A program made the translations under genes and the position numbers. A stretch of DNA of 15,320 nucleotides from the NCBI GenBank assembly GCA_004802725.1, contig SGPM01000377.1:1-15320 (forward strand), in the 5' to 3' direction. The stretch comes from Antrodiella citrinella (taxonomy: Eukaryota; Basidiomycota; Agaricomycetes; Polyporales; Steccherinaceae). Positions 1-9,530 of this stretch are shown in pieces (within the stretch, counting starts at the first letter, position 1; each line of letters begins with the position of its first letter). The notes beneath the pieces are model-generated. The model ran no database searches, had not been told where the DNA came from, and saw nothing but the letters and a program-made list of their open reading frames with translations.

Positions 1-246
1 TACGGAAGAGGGGGTGTTCCTGAGAAGCAATGGTGGTGGTAGGAGGAAGAGAGAGGTTGGAGGGTTGAGGGTGCGTCACGCTACATTATATAGTGTTGAC
101 ATTACAGCTTGCACTAACCTGCAGGACCGGTGTCAGCCCCTTGCCCACTGTAAAGATCTGATAACTGACATCCCAGCGCTCAGCAGTTAGCCGCAAAATT
201 ACACAAAAAGCAGTGAATTCAACAACAGACATACGGAGATATCAGA
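1..246. other. Flank downstream of MRD1, no gene seen
   Basis: This stretch lies beyond the stop codon of MRD1. I see no open frame with a recognisable product on either strand. It contains an AT-rich spot (about 83-93) and a GGTGG/GGAGG-rich start. It probably holds the MRD1 3' UTR and part of the next intergenic region. Confidence 0.5.
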
Positions 247-3033
247 TTACAATTCCATATCGTCATTATCGCCATCGTCATCTCCCAAGTCCACCTTCCT
301 CTTCTTACCAGGCATCTCCTTGCCTCCACCGAAACCGACACCAGCTTTTTCCCGCAGCTTGTCGATGTCGGTCTCGGCCTCTTCAGCCCACTCCAGTACC
401 AAATGACGGCCCAGCAAATGGGTGTGCTTGAGAGCGGCATATGCATTTTCTGCCTCCCGACGAGTGAGGAAGTCCAGGAAAGCGAAACCGCGAGACTTGT
501 GATCGAACTTCTTGGGGAGCCGCACAGACTTCAGTTGACCATGCGATCTGTAACAAGCAGATGAGCCAGAGTGTAATTTAAAGAGGAGAGGAATCACGTA
601 CCCAAACAGCTCGCGGATATCCTTCTTGGTAGCTTCGAACGGCACGTTCTTCACGATCATCTTCGTTGTCGTGCTCTTCGTCTTACCAGTATCTTGTTCC
701 TCCTCCGCACCGCGTCCAGCGAACTTCACCACGAGGGCGTGTCCGTCCAAGACGTACCCCTGCATGCCCTTCATCGCCTTCTTAGCACTCTCCGCGTCTT
801 TGAATCCTACGAACCCGTAACCCATGCTCAACAGGGCGTTCGAGCCAGGTGCGCGCTTCGGGTCGGGCTTCATCTGGACGCGCGCGAACGCGAAGGAGGG
901 CAAGTGTCGGAAAGCATGTACCAGATGGTCCGTAGTAGTGGCGAATGCCAAGTTCTTGATGAACAGAGTCGATCCCCCAGCTAGAGATGGTTCGTCCGCC
1001 GTCGACGTGCCTTCAGAGTCCGCAATGGTTACGGGCTTGACACCAGATGCAGACGCGACAGGAGCGTCGGCATCGTTGCCACCATCAGCGATGAACATCC
1101 CGATGGGTCCCTTCTCGAGGTAGATGATCGAGTTCCCAAGGCGTCTGTACGCGACAGCCTTAAACGCTTTCCGCCCGTCGTCGGGGTGCACAAACTCCAC
1201 GACAGCCATCGTCCCAGCGGGTGGAACTAAAACGTGACGCAGCTCGCCGTGAGGCTCGAAGAGTTCCCGAATCTGCTCGACCGCAGTGCCATAGGGAATG
1301 TTCTTGACCAGGATAGTCGTATCGCTTCGCGCAACACGGGTTATACCGTCCAGAGCAGACAGAACGACGCCATGAGATTCCAAGAATGTCTTGGTCTCTT
1401 GAATGACGTGCGTTTCCGCCAGAGCCAGTTTCACAGCCGCGTTGTCGGATTCCGGGTTCAAGATGTCGGCCTTGGAGACATTCATACGGTCCGCGACGGA
1501 CGACACAACAGCATCGCTCTATAACGAACGCGGAATGTGGGTTTAACGAAATATATTGCAGTATTCGAAAGTAAGTACGTACATTCATGTACAACATAGC
1601 CCAATTGAACTCTTTACCCGCAGTACCCTTCCGCTTCACATTTTTCTCCTCCTTCAACGACCTCTTCCCATTCGCATCCACAAGTTCAGGCTTACCCCTG
1701 CGATCCACAGCTGGCAAAATGTGCAATAACCGGCCTTGGAACGACTTCTTGTCCAGAGCCTCGTAGGCGGCGACAGCATTCTTCGGATCCGCAAAGCTGA
1801 CATAAGCAACACCTTTCGGTGTCTTAGCAGTCGCGTCAAGTGGTATGTGGACCTGAAGGAGATGGCATTAGCAACGGATAATTGTGCGGCGAACAGGAGA
1901 AGAGAGGAAGAATTGTGAACGCTATAAGTTTCAGAATATATTTCTACTATCGGTATTCCAGAAGGATCAACATTCCACCCGAAGGCAGGTCTGATGTCCC
2001 TATTTATCTTGTCATCACGAAAAGGCGTACACAAAACTCCTTCGGCAAATAGAAGTAGGAGTCTCACCTGAGAAACCTCGCCAAAAGGTTTGAATAGCGA
2101 CATCAACTCTTCGTCCGTGCACGTATACGACAGATTGCGAAGGAACAACCGAGCCGTTTGCAATATGGTTGAGCGTGTCGGATCTTCTGGACTGGCCTGA
2201 GGTGACTCCTAGGAATCTCGATGAGCGACGACAAGAAAATGGGAAGGAATGGCACGTACTAGTATAGGAGGGTCGACAGGCATCGCTACATCTTCATCGT
2301 CGGACTGGTCAAACACGGTGACTTTCGCGGGCTCAGGAGCTTGTATGGTAACCTTCTGATGCCGCTTCAGCCAGTCCAGATCCGAGAGTCCAGTGGCCTG
2401 AGGCTCCTCCTCAGCATCGTTCTCCTTGGACTCGGGTTCATCGACCACTTGCTTCGGCTTCGGAGTAGGAAGTGCCGAGGTCGAAGCCACAGGTTGTAGC
2501 TCCTCGTCGTTAGCCCACGAAGGACCTTTCTTCGAGCGGGGTTGCATGAGCTTCGCAAATTCTTCGAATTGGGCGTTCTTGGGGACGGACGAGGCGGAGT
2601 CAGACGAAGCCTGTTTGATCTTCTTGGTTTTTTTCGAGACCTCGACGGGTTGATCCTCATCAGGAGAAGGATCCAGCCGTGGTCGTTTGTTTGGTCTAGG
2701 CACAGGAGCATCCTTCGTACCCTACAGAAAGAAAAGCAACCGTCACATAAGATCTTTGCTCGAAAAGAAAAATAGGAAAAAGCGTACATCAACGACAGTC
2801 ACGTTGATCTTCGTTGACCCAACGAACGTCCTATCAAACCACTTCCTCGCCTTCTCCGCCTCGGCATCCGTCTTGAATCCTACGAACCCGAACCGTCGCG
2901 AGGTGCCATCAGGCTTGAGGACGACCTTGACATCGGTGAGCGTCCCGCCTGGTCCGTCCTTAGATTCGAAATGCTCACGGAGGCGTTGTTGTGTTAGGTA
3001 GGCGGGTAGGTTCTTCACAAGAAGCCGCGACAT
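247..3033 (-). CDS. MRD1: MRD1/RBM19-type five-RRM ribosome biogenesis protein
   Basis: This is multiple RNA-binding domain protein 1, a nucleolar factor that in yeast binds pre-rRNA and U3 snoRNA in the 90S pre-ribosome and is needed for early cleavages that yield 18S rRNA. Six exons join in frame: 3033-2788, 2721-2260, 2208-2068, 1852-1583, 1518-602 and 547-247, giving about 778 aa, a normal family length. Five RRMs are visible: RRM1 about residues 2-83 (LLVKNLP, then RRFGFVGF), RRM2 about 254-331 (LFLRNL), RRM3 about 440-510 (ILVKNIPYG), RRM4 about 556-640 (LFIKNLAF, then GYGFVGF) and RRM5 about 659-740 (MIVKNVPFE, then SRGFAFLDF). A charged linker after RRM1 carries PRPNKRPRLD, a likely nuclear localisation signal. 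The C-terminus has a basic patch (GKKRKV) and a short acidic tail. Introns are 51-66 nt except the third (1853-2067, 215 nt). It is divergent from prefoldin 3. Family identity is secure; exact ends are from the sequence alone. Confidence 0.93.
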
Positions 3034-3283
3034 GGTCGTAACGACGACGGAGGAATCCAGATAAAAAAGATGAGAAGCAAGAAATTGGGAAGGGAGGAGG
3101 AAGAGTGAGCGTTTATTTAGATGCGAGGCCAAATTTTTCTCATCACCTGGATTGGGCGCTTATACTTCATGGCAGGGCTTTCAGCAGTTGGTACGCAGTT
3201 GCACTCCGTGTTACCATCGTGCTTACTCGACCTCTTCTCTTTCTACATATTGCTTCGGAAGGCAACGACGGGGATCTTTGGTC
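3034..3283. promoter_or_regulatory. Bidirectional promoter region, MRD1 / prefoldin 3
   Basis: This 250-bp gap separates the start codons of two divergent housekeeping genes, so it must hold both 5' UTRs and the core promoters. No canonical TATA box stands out on either side. A purine-rich stretch (AAGAAATTGGGAAGGGAGG, about 3078-3096) lies close to the MRD1 start. The shared promoter is inferred from layout only. Confidence 0.6.
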
Positions 3284-4191
3284 ATGTCATCGTTAGATGT
3301 CGTTGAGAAGGAAGAGAAGAATGCACGTGGAATACCAAAAGCGCCATTCATCGTAAGCTCTCCGATCACTATACCATGTATACCTCGGTTGACCGTGGAT
3401 TGCTCCTTCTGCTATCCAGGGCGATGTGGAGGAATACCTAGGAGCAGACCCAAATGTTGAGGCTGCGCTGAAAGACCTCCAAGCTGTCCTCGCGTGCGTG
3501 CTCCTCCGATCCTGATTCGCGTGTATGTCTGTGTTAACGGTATCACTCGTTCAGCAAGTATCGTTATATGGATGGAAACCTGGCGACACGGCGGCAGTCT
3601 CTGGAGGAAAAGATTCCTGATATCCGGAAAACTCTGACTATGGTCGAGTTCTTGAAAGAACGACAGGTGAGTGTTGCAAGTGATACATCTCCAAGGATCG
3701 GGTCCAACAACTTTGTCCAGAATGGCAAGAGTGAAGATGATGATGTAGAGGATGACGATGACGAACTGGAAGACGATGAAACAGAAAAGAAGCCTCTCAA
3801 AACCACGTTCGAGCTGAATGACACGCTGTACGCGGAAGCCGAGCTGGAAGATACCGATACCGTCTTCCTATGGCTAGGGGTGCGTTCTTCTCCAACACAT
3901 ACATTCACCTTCATGTTTCTAATACTCATTATTAATCTCACAATCCAGGCGAATGTCATGCTCTCCTACAAGCTCCCCGCCGCTATCTCATTACTCCGGT
4001 CCAAACTTGAAGCAGCCGAAGCCAGCCTCACCAATGTGATCAGCGACCTCGAGTTCTTGCGCGAGCAAATCACAGTGATGGAAGTCAACATCGCGCGTGT
4101 GTACAACTGGGATGTGAAGAAGCGGAGAGAGAAGCGCGAGTTGGAGGCGCGGGAGGGAGGGAAAGGTACGGCCGAGAAAGATAGCGGGTGA
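3284..4191 (+). CDS. PAC10: Prefoldin subunit 3 (VBP1/Pac10-like)
   Basis: This is an alpha-type subunit of the cytosolic prefoldin hexamer, which passes nascent actin and tubulin to the CCT chaperonin. Five exons join in frame: 3284-3352, 3420-3493, 3555-3666, 3721-3879 and 3949-4191, giving about 218 aa, close to the usual 190-220. Family landmarks are IPKAPFI near the N-terminus, DVEEYLG, KYRYMDGNL, FELNDTLYAEAEL, DTVFLWLGANVMLSYKLPAA (the hairpin and start of the second coiled-coil helix) and VYNWDVKKRRE near the end. An acidic run (DDDVEDDDDELEDDE) sits between the first helix and the hairpin. Introns 3 and 4 (54 and 69 nt) are multiples of three without stops, so the unspliced frame stays open; I removed them because both have GT..AG ends and splicing restores the family motif across the last junction. 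The start at 3284 gives the expected short N-terminus. Confidence 0.92.
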
Positions 4192-4729
4192 TTTGGATCT
4201 AGTGAGGGTGAGTGTGAAATGATGGTCCCTTTTTTGCGTGAATGAGGTACTCATACTGGTGACGGTGTAGGCGAATGTACGAGGCGACGGAATTACTGAA
4301 TCAGAGGGTTGTGTATGAGTAGCCTGAGGAATCGATGTGCAGTGCTTACTTGGGCCACGCTGGATCTGTGCAAGAGGAGCACGGTCTCTCTTTCTCATCA
4401 ATCCACGGTGAATGCTATGGGCCCCGTCTGTCTGCCGGATTCTGTCCAGAATTCAGGCCGAATCTTGTACAAACAGCCTGCGAACCTTCGTCAATTCAGT
4501 TGTGGTGGGTATACTGTCGTAACGGTGGTATTCATTAGCTAGTACAAGTCGAAAACGATGCGACGATAGAAGAAGAAGAAATGCAGGTGTGAAGGAATGA
4601 ATGTAAAGGGTGCACAAAGTCCGAGGTGCAAAAAAATAATACTACGATGGAATAAAGATCAACTGCACCCGTCTATCCTATCCTACCCTATCCTCCCACT
4701 CCACTCAGCCCTACTTTTCATTAAAGAAC
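4192..4729. other. Convergent intergenic region, no gene seen
   Basis: These 538 bp separate the stop codons of prefoldin 3 (plus) and the 7-TM gene (minus), so they should hold two 3' UTRs. An AATAAA hexamer lies at 4651-4656 on the plus strand, and a C/T-rich tract (TCCTATCCTACCCTATCCTC, from about 4675) borders the 7-TM stop. Short open frames at 4309-4542 look random and match nothing I know. Confidence 0.5.
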
Positions 4730-6094
4730 TTACACGGTCTCCTTCGATACCCACATCACTGACGACGACTTATCGGTTGACGGTGTGTCCGCTTTCAAGC
4801 CGTCGCTGAACTTGATACCGTTCTCCTTCTCCTTGTCGCCGTCCTTCTTGCGGCCAGAAACAGTATCCAGTGGGACTTCGAATGCGTTCGTGGCCGTGTC
4901 CTCCGTTTCGCCCGTCGATCGCGTGTTCTTCGACATCTCGGAATCGAAGGCGATGGACGTCAGGCCGCCGCCGGTTTTGCTGAACGTCTCAGAGTTCCAG
5001 GCGCGTCCTTCAACCACGCGGTAGATGATGAGGTAGCTCGAGATCATCTAGGAAAGCACCGTGTTAGACTTCATGAAAACAGGTGCTGCGTCAAAGCTGA
5101 CCTGAACTGAGGGCTCCAGTCCGAGCCAGATCTGGTTGATGGGGTGCTGTGGCGCATACGTTGACAACAGAAGCGTCGAGCTGATGGCGTACAACATAGC
5201 CGATTCGACGAACATGGCCGAGATGGACGCATAATGCTTCCCGTAATTGCGCCCGAAGATTTCACGCCCTTGACGCCTGTGGTACAACATGCGGAAAACG
5301 ATCATGACCGTGAGCCAGATGTTGAGACCGAGGGACAAGCCGAAGTAGGGGACGGCGAAGGAAGTCGTCTTCGCGCTGAAGAAGCCGTTGGGCGAAGCGG
5401 TCTCAATGGCGAAAACAACTGCAGTCGCTGTCATTGAGGGGCAGAAGGTCAGCTGAAGACAAAAATAGGTCCCGAAGGGAAATAGGGAACGCACAGAAGG
5501 AAGCCAGAAGGACAACAATGCCAAAGGTTACTATGGCTGTGGCCCATGACCAGAAAGTGGGGCCTACTGAGGCAGACCAGATGACATGTGTACGCCAGAG
5601 CTATGCGCAAACGGTCAGCCTCAGGCTCGGATATATGTATTTTGACGCATACCAAGAGTGCGTCTGCAAGGACGTTTCCGGTGATGTAGGATGCAAGGGA
5701 AAGAACGTTGAATGGTGCAGAGAACTCGATCTGCAGATAAGCAAACGGCCCTCCCGGGTAATTTCGGTTGTCGATGTATGTGCTTTGCAGACCGAACGCG
5801 GACGTCGCAGTCCAGATTGTGTTCATAGCGCATAGTATCGTGATGTACCCAAGGAGGAAGAGACTGAATCGGGACCGAGGCTCTCGCTGCCACAATACCC
5901 GGGCGCATGCGAGGTAAAGCACGAGTTGTACTCCTGTTACGGGTCATTAGCAATAAGAACGTGAGCGCGTAATGCATGCGCAGTCGTGACATACCGTATC
6001 CCAAACCCGTCAGATACCCGCTCGCCATGAACGTCTTCTCCAGGAGGATCTGGTCTGATGTCTCCCCGATTGGACCATAGTTGGGCTCGGACAT
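4730..6094 (-). CDS. Seven-helix membrane protein, Agaricomycete orphan family
   Basis: Function is unknown. Five exons join in frame: 6094-5995, 5933-5653, 5600-5495, 5427-5102 and 5047-4730, giving about 376 aa. Seven hydrophobic segments can be read: GLGYGVQLVLYLACARVLW; FSLFLLGYITILCAMNTIW; a segment with ASYITGNVLADALLLW; WATAIVTFGIVVLLASF; FGLSLGLNIWLTVMIVFRML; FVESAMLYAISSTLLL; and ISSYLIIYRVVEGRAW. These are followed by a hydrophilic Ser/Thr/Lys-rich tail of about 90 residues. The layout (short outside N-terminus, GNVLADALLLWR motif, GRAW after the last helix, cytosolic tail) matches a large family of uncharacterised 7-TM proteins common in Agaricomycetes, sometimes annotated as GPCR-like. 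The weakest junction is intron 3 (5428-5494): an acceptor 8 nt further downstream also keeps the frame. No ligand or G-protein role can be claimed. Confidence 0.8.
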
Positions 6095-7509
6095 GGTGAC
6101 GGTGAGGGGGGGAGAACCGTTGGTGGTCAAGAGCAAGCAGCGTGGATGCTTTTCTTCGGCCTGTCAGTGTCAATCTGGGGGAGTGAACCCACGTTAAGAA
6201 GCTTCGGAGATTTGAAGGGGCACGCTGTGGGAAGATTCTCTGCAATGGATACTCCAGATGCCGGCAGAGAGGAACAAGCAGCATATGCTATCGACGGGTG
6301 GTGAGAATGCATCTAACATCTGGGTTCTTATGCGACTTGTCAACATGCGAATAGTCAACAGATTCCGTGGGGAGGCTTACCAGAGGACGCCAGCCGCATT
6401 GGCGCAAGCAAAGAGCGCAATTCGGGAGCATGCACAATCATGCGGGATAATCCGCCACAGAACTCCTTCCTGCGAAGAGGTGCACGATATGTTCTATCCT
6501 TACGAGAATTGTCGAGGGAAATGTGAGTCAGTGGGAAGATTTGAAGCAGGACTGATGTCACACGATTGCAATCAAACACAACGGGATTGCCACAAGGATA
6601 CGCAACTCACTTGGAAGATAGAATCGACTCAATCGAAGATACATGCAGGTACTGTTCAACTTTGTACGTTGAAGTCAAGTTGAATGTTGAACGTTGAAGC
6701 TTATATATGTATGTAGTATACTGAGGAATGACCTGAAGAGTGGGATGATGCCGCTCGGCGTCCGCCCCGTTAGTAGGATGGGCTCAGGCCTATTTAGTGG
6801 GATGTGGTTTTTGTGCCTCTTTTCACCGCTCCCTCGATAAGTGTCTAGAGAAATATCGAAGTAAAGATTCATCCCTTATTCCGATATAGTATACTCGACA
6901 AACGACTCGGAGACAACAGACTCGTTGAGGCTTGAAGTCCTTCTCAACAGCATTTGCGATCATGCAATCGATCATTCGGCGCTGGAAGCCGCCGAGCGAC
7001 GACAGGGCACGAGTCTACTCGCCTGGAGTTTTTGCTTGGGCGGTGACAACTTGGATGACAGTCTTTTGACTCTTTTCGCAATCTGTACAGCCATGGTCTT
7101 ATCTTCACAAGTTCTTTGACGACGACGTTGGCAACGAGAGGTCATTTTCGGGTAAATGATGTGCTGTGTCGGCCGTAGCAATGAGCTGGCAGGATTCGCA
7201 GCCTGAGGGCCCGACACTTCGAGAAATGCCCAGTCAGGCCCGTCAGTGTCGACGACGGGAAAGTAGGTGCGTTATATTTGGAAGGATGTGCCTTCGGGCG
7301 CAGGTTCCCTTGTCGTTCATGTCCTACTGAGCTGTGCAGATACATGGATTTGGTAACCCATCTCCTGCTGGCGGTACACAGCTGTTGGTATTGTTCAAGT
7401 TTGTGGTATACGATGCTTCTTGTTGATTTATTCGCCTCTCCTCCGACCACAGTGATGATGACATATGCAGCAGCTAGTACGTATTTCTACCGTCTAGTTC
7501 CTCTCGAGC
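6095..7509. other. 1.4-kb region with no recognisable gene
   Basis: Both strands hold only short, composition-like open frames (for example 6258-6683 plus and 7142-7450 minus) with no family motif, no convincing splice chain and no transposon ends that I can see. It presumably includes the 5' region of the 7-TM gene on the left and the 3' region of the aldo/keto reductase on the right. The only small structure noted is the inverted and direct repeat cluster at 6654-6699. It could hold a decayed gene or an unannotated ncRNA, but the sequence gives no support for either. Confidence 0.5.
6654..6699. repeat. Short inverted and direct repeat cluster
   Basis: GTTCAAC (6654-6660) and GTTGAAC (6686-6692) form a 7-bp inverted pair, and ACGTTGAAG occurs at both 6666-6674 and 6691-6699. 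An AT-rich stretch (TTATATATGTATGTAGTATA) follows from 6701. The cluster is too short for a transposon terminus without more evidence; it could be a regulatory palindrome or chance. Confidence 0.35.
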
Positions 7510-8813
7510 TTACGCCTCACCCTTCCACTCACTGAAAGGAATACAGTCCCGATTGAAGATGTGCGCGAAGGCCGTAGGATACCGCTCTCCCTTCGTCTCC
7601 GCAGCATCTACCACTTCATTCAACAACTTCACATCCTCCGCATCCAACTTCACGTTCACCGCACCGGCGTTCTCCTCGAGACGTGCCACGCTTTTCGTAC
7701 CTGGGATAGACACGAAATCCGGGTGACGAGCGAGGATCCACGCCAGAGTCACTTGGCCTGGGGTTGCGCTGTGCTTGGTTGCGACGGACTGGAACTTCTC
7801 AACGACGACAAGGTTGGCGGCAAAGTTCTCGTCGGAGAAGCGGGGCATAAATTGCCGGATGTCTTCCTTCTCGAAGTCGGCGCGGGACTTGTATTGTCCC
7901 GTCATCACACCTGGACACATTCATATCGTCAGAACACGCCACCCTGCGATCAGTGAACGGCGAATTTAGGCTCACCTCTGCCCAGAGGAGAATATGCCAC
8001 AATGGAGATCCCAAGCTCCTTGGCCGAGGCAGCAAACCCGTCCTCGATATTGAGTTCAAACGGACTGTACTCCATCTGCACCGCGACTACCTTCTTCCCG
8101 ATACCAGGGACACTCCTTGCGCGTTTCATGACCTCGACGCCGGGTTCGCTGAGCCCAATGTACTTCAGGGTACCCGCCTCGATGTAAGGGCGGAGTGTTT
8201 CCAATACAACTGTCCTCGGACTCAGAAGCTTTATACTTGATGCTCGCAACGGTGAACTCACCTTCGATGGGGACTGCTGCGTCGACACGGTGCTGGTAGA
8301 ACAGGTCAATATGGTCGGTCTGCAACGCCTTCAGAGCATCCGCGACTTTCTGCCGGACATATGATGGCTTGGAGTTTAACGTCCAGTATTCAGCTGAACC
8401 TGGAGGATGTCTGGTGTCCACCGACCCAAACTTGGTAGCGAGGAAGATCTCATTGCGACGACCAGTAGCAGTGAACCATTTCCCGATGAGCTCTTGGCCT
8501 GTTTCCCACCAAATACATCAGTACAGGGAGGTGGGCTGCGCGACGCGGGAGGACGTACTAGCACCGTATGCGTCCGAGGTGTCCCAGAAGGTGGTACCGA
8601 GGTCGGCAGCGCGGGTGAGGGTGGCGAAAGTCTCTTGCTCATTGGAGGCACCGTAGATGGTCGCGCCGATGCCTACCAACAGGTTGTTAGCTCGTGCACC
8701 TTGGCTATCAGCAGGGAAACTCGATCACCCATAGCACCGAAACCAATGGCGCTGACTTCTGGGCCATCCGAGCCACCGAGGCGAATCTTGGGATAGTTGG
8801 TGTTGACAGGCAT
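7510..8813 (-). CDS. Aldo/keto reductase, AKR13-like
   Basis: This is an NADPH-dependent oxidoreductase expected to reduce aldehydes or ketones to alcohols; the substrate is unknown. Five exons join in frame: 8813-8729, 8672-8559, 8498-8262, 8209-7976 and 7910-7510, giving about 356 aa. The catalytic tetrad of the fold is present: D59 and Y64 (WDTSDAYG), K89 (FLATKFG) and H136 (FYQHRVD). Other landmarks are IGFGAMGIG near the N-terminus, YIGLSEPG, VVAVQMEYSPFEL, AYSPLGRGVMTGQYKS and the NADP-binding region SIPGTKSVARLEENAGAV. No strain-specific lesion is visible. Introns are 52-65 nt. A TATA-like box lies about 60 nt upstream of the start. The gene is oriented like the repeat precursor upstream of it and could be a tailoring enzyme, but this family is abundant in fungi and may equally be a general detoxification enzyme. 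Confidence 0.92.
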
Positions 8814-9530
8814 GTTGAATTCTCGCAAATGTCGTGTTTAGACTGAAGATCGTCTCGTCTTTTCCTGTCCTACTTATAGGATCGCATCAACCCATACCCA
8901 CTGTGTCTGTAGATGTCTAGACTCTTCATTGGATCCGACTGCCGCTGTCATTGATCCTGCAAGACGGTAGGATATCTGCGGAGGTGACCAACGGCACCGG
9001 CATAGAATGTCCAGTTCAAATTCGAGTTGCGTGTCCATTGGAAGTATCTCAAGCCGTTTGAAAAGTCTTTTAGGCCTAGTGATCGGGTGTTGACGGACAC
9101 CACACCGGCTATAAACGGTACTGCGCTAGACGAGCTGTCAACGACTCCCTTAGATATCCGGACGCCCAAGAACGTTAACTTGAACACGAGTTGCATGGTG
9201 AACTCGGACTCGTTTATGTAAAGCCACCCACTTGAACACTGACATGCCTTTTCATAGTACCACATTACCGACACAAGGTCCAACAGCAGCACGCCATGAA
9301 TATGCTCGGTCGCGAACGTACGAGATGCAAGATTATGGCACAGACCTATCGTAATGGGTACATAGACGGGTACGTCAATCTAGGTCGAATATACCAAGCA
9401 CTGATACATATACAGGTTGTCGAAGGTGAGATAGATACGCATACGACGTTGCGAAAAGTTGAAAACACAACAGAAGAAACAGAAGTATGAATAATTAGCC
9501 GGCGGCCTGATAAAGTCCAGAAAGCTTAAG
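8814..9530. other. Intergenic region between reductase and repeat precursor
   Basis: About 0.7 kb contains the reductase promoter on its left end and the 3' UTR of the repeat precursor on its right end. A 114-codon open frame (9292-8948 minus, or 82 codons from the inner ATG near 9196) covers the middle. It has a moderately hydrophobic start but no motif I recognise and no splice partners, so I do not call it a gene. Confidence 0.45.
8871..8880 (-). promoter_or_regulatory. TATA-like box of the aldo/keto reductase
   Basis: Read on the minus strand this is CCTATAAGTA, about 60 nt upstream of the reductase ATG at 8813. The same 8-mer TATAAGTA lies upstream of the repeat precursor gene (10791-10798). 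Its role as a core promoter element is inferred from spacing. Confidence 0.45.

Noticed and set aside
3564..3959. A Ser-rich 131-codon minus-strand frame.
   Set aside because: It is the complement of the acidic prefoldin 3 segment (GA-rich codons read as Ser) and crosses exon and intron sequence.
5234..5835. Plus-strand open frames antisense to the 7-TM gene.
   Set aside because: They overlap spliced coding exons with seven membrane segments and show no domain of their own.
6095..7509. A degraded transposon.
   Set aside because: No transposase or reverse transcriptase motif, no long terminal repeats and no target-site duplication could be found by eye.
8948..9292. A 114-codon minus-strand frame between reductase and precursor, weakly hydrophobic at its inner ATG.
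   Set aside because: No motif, no splice partners and no clear promoter; it may be chance or a decayed fragment.
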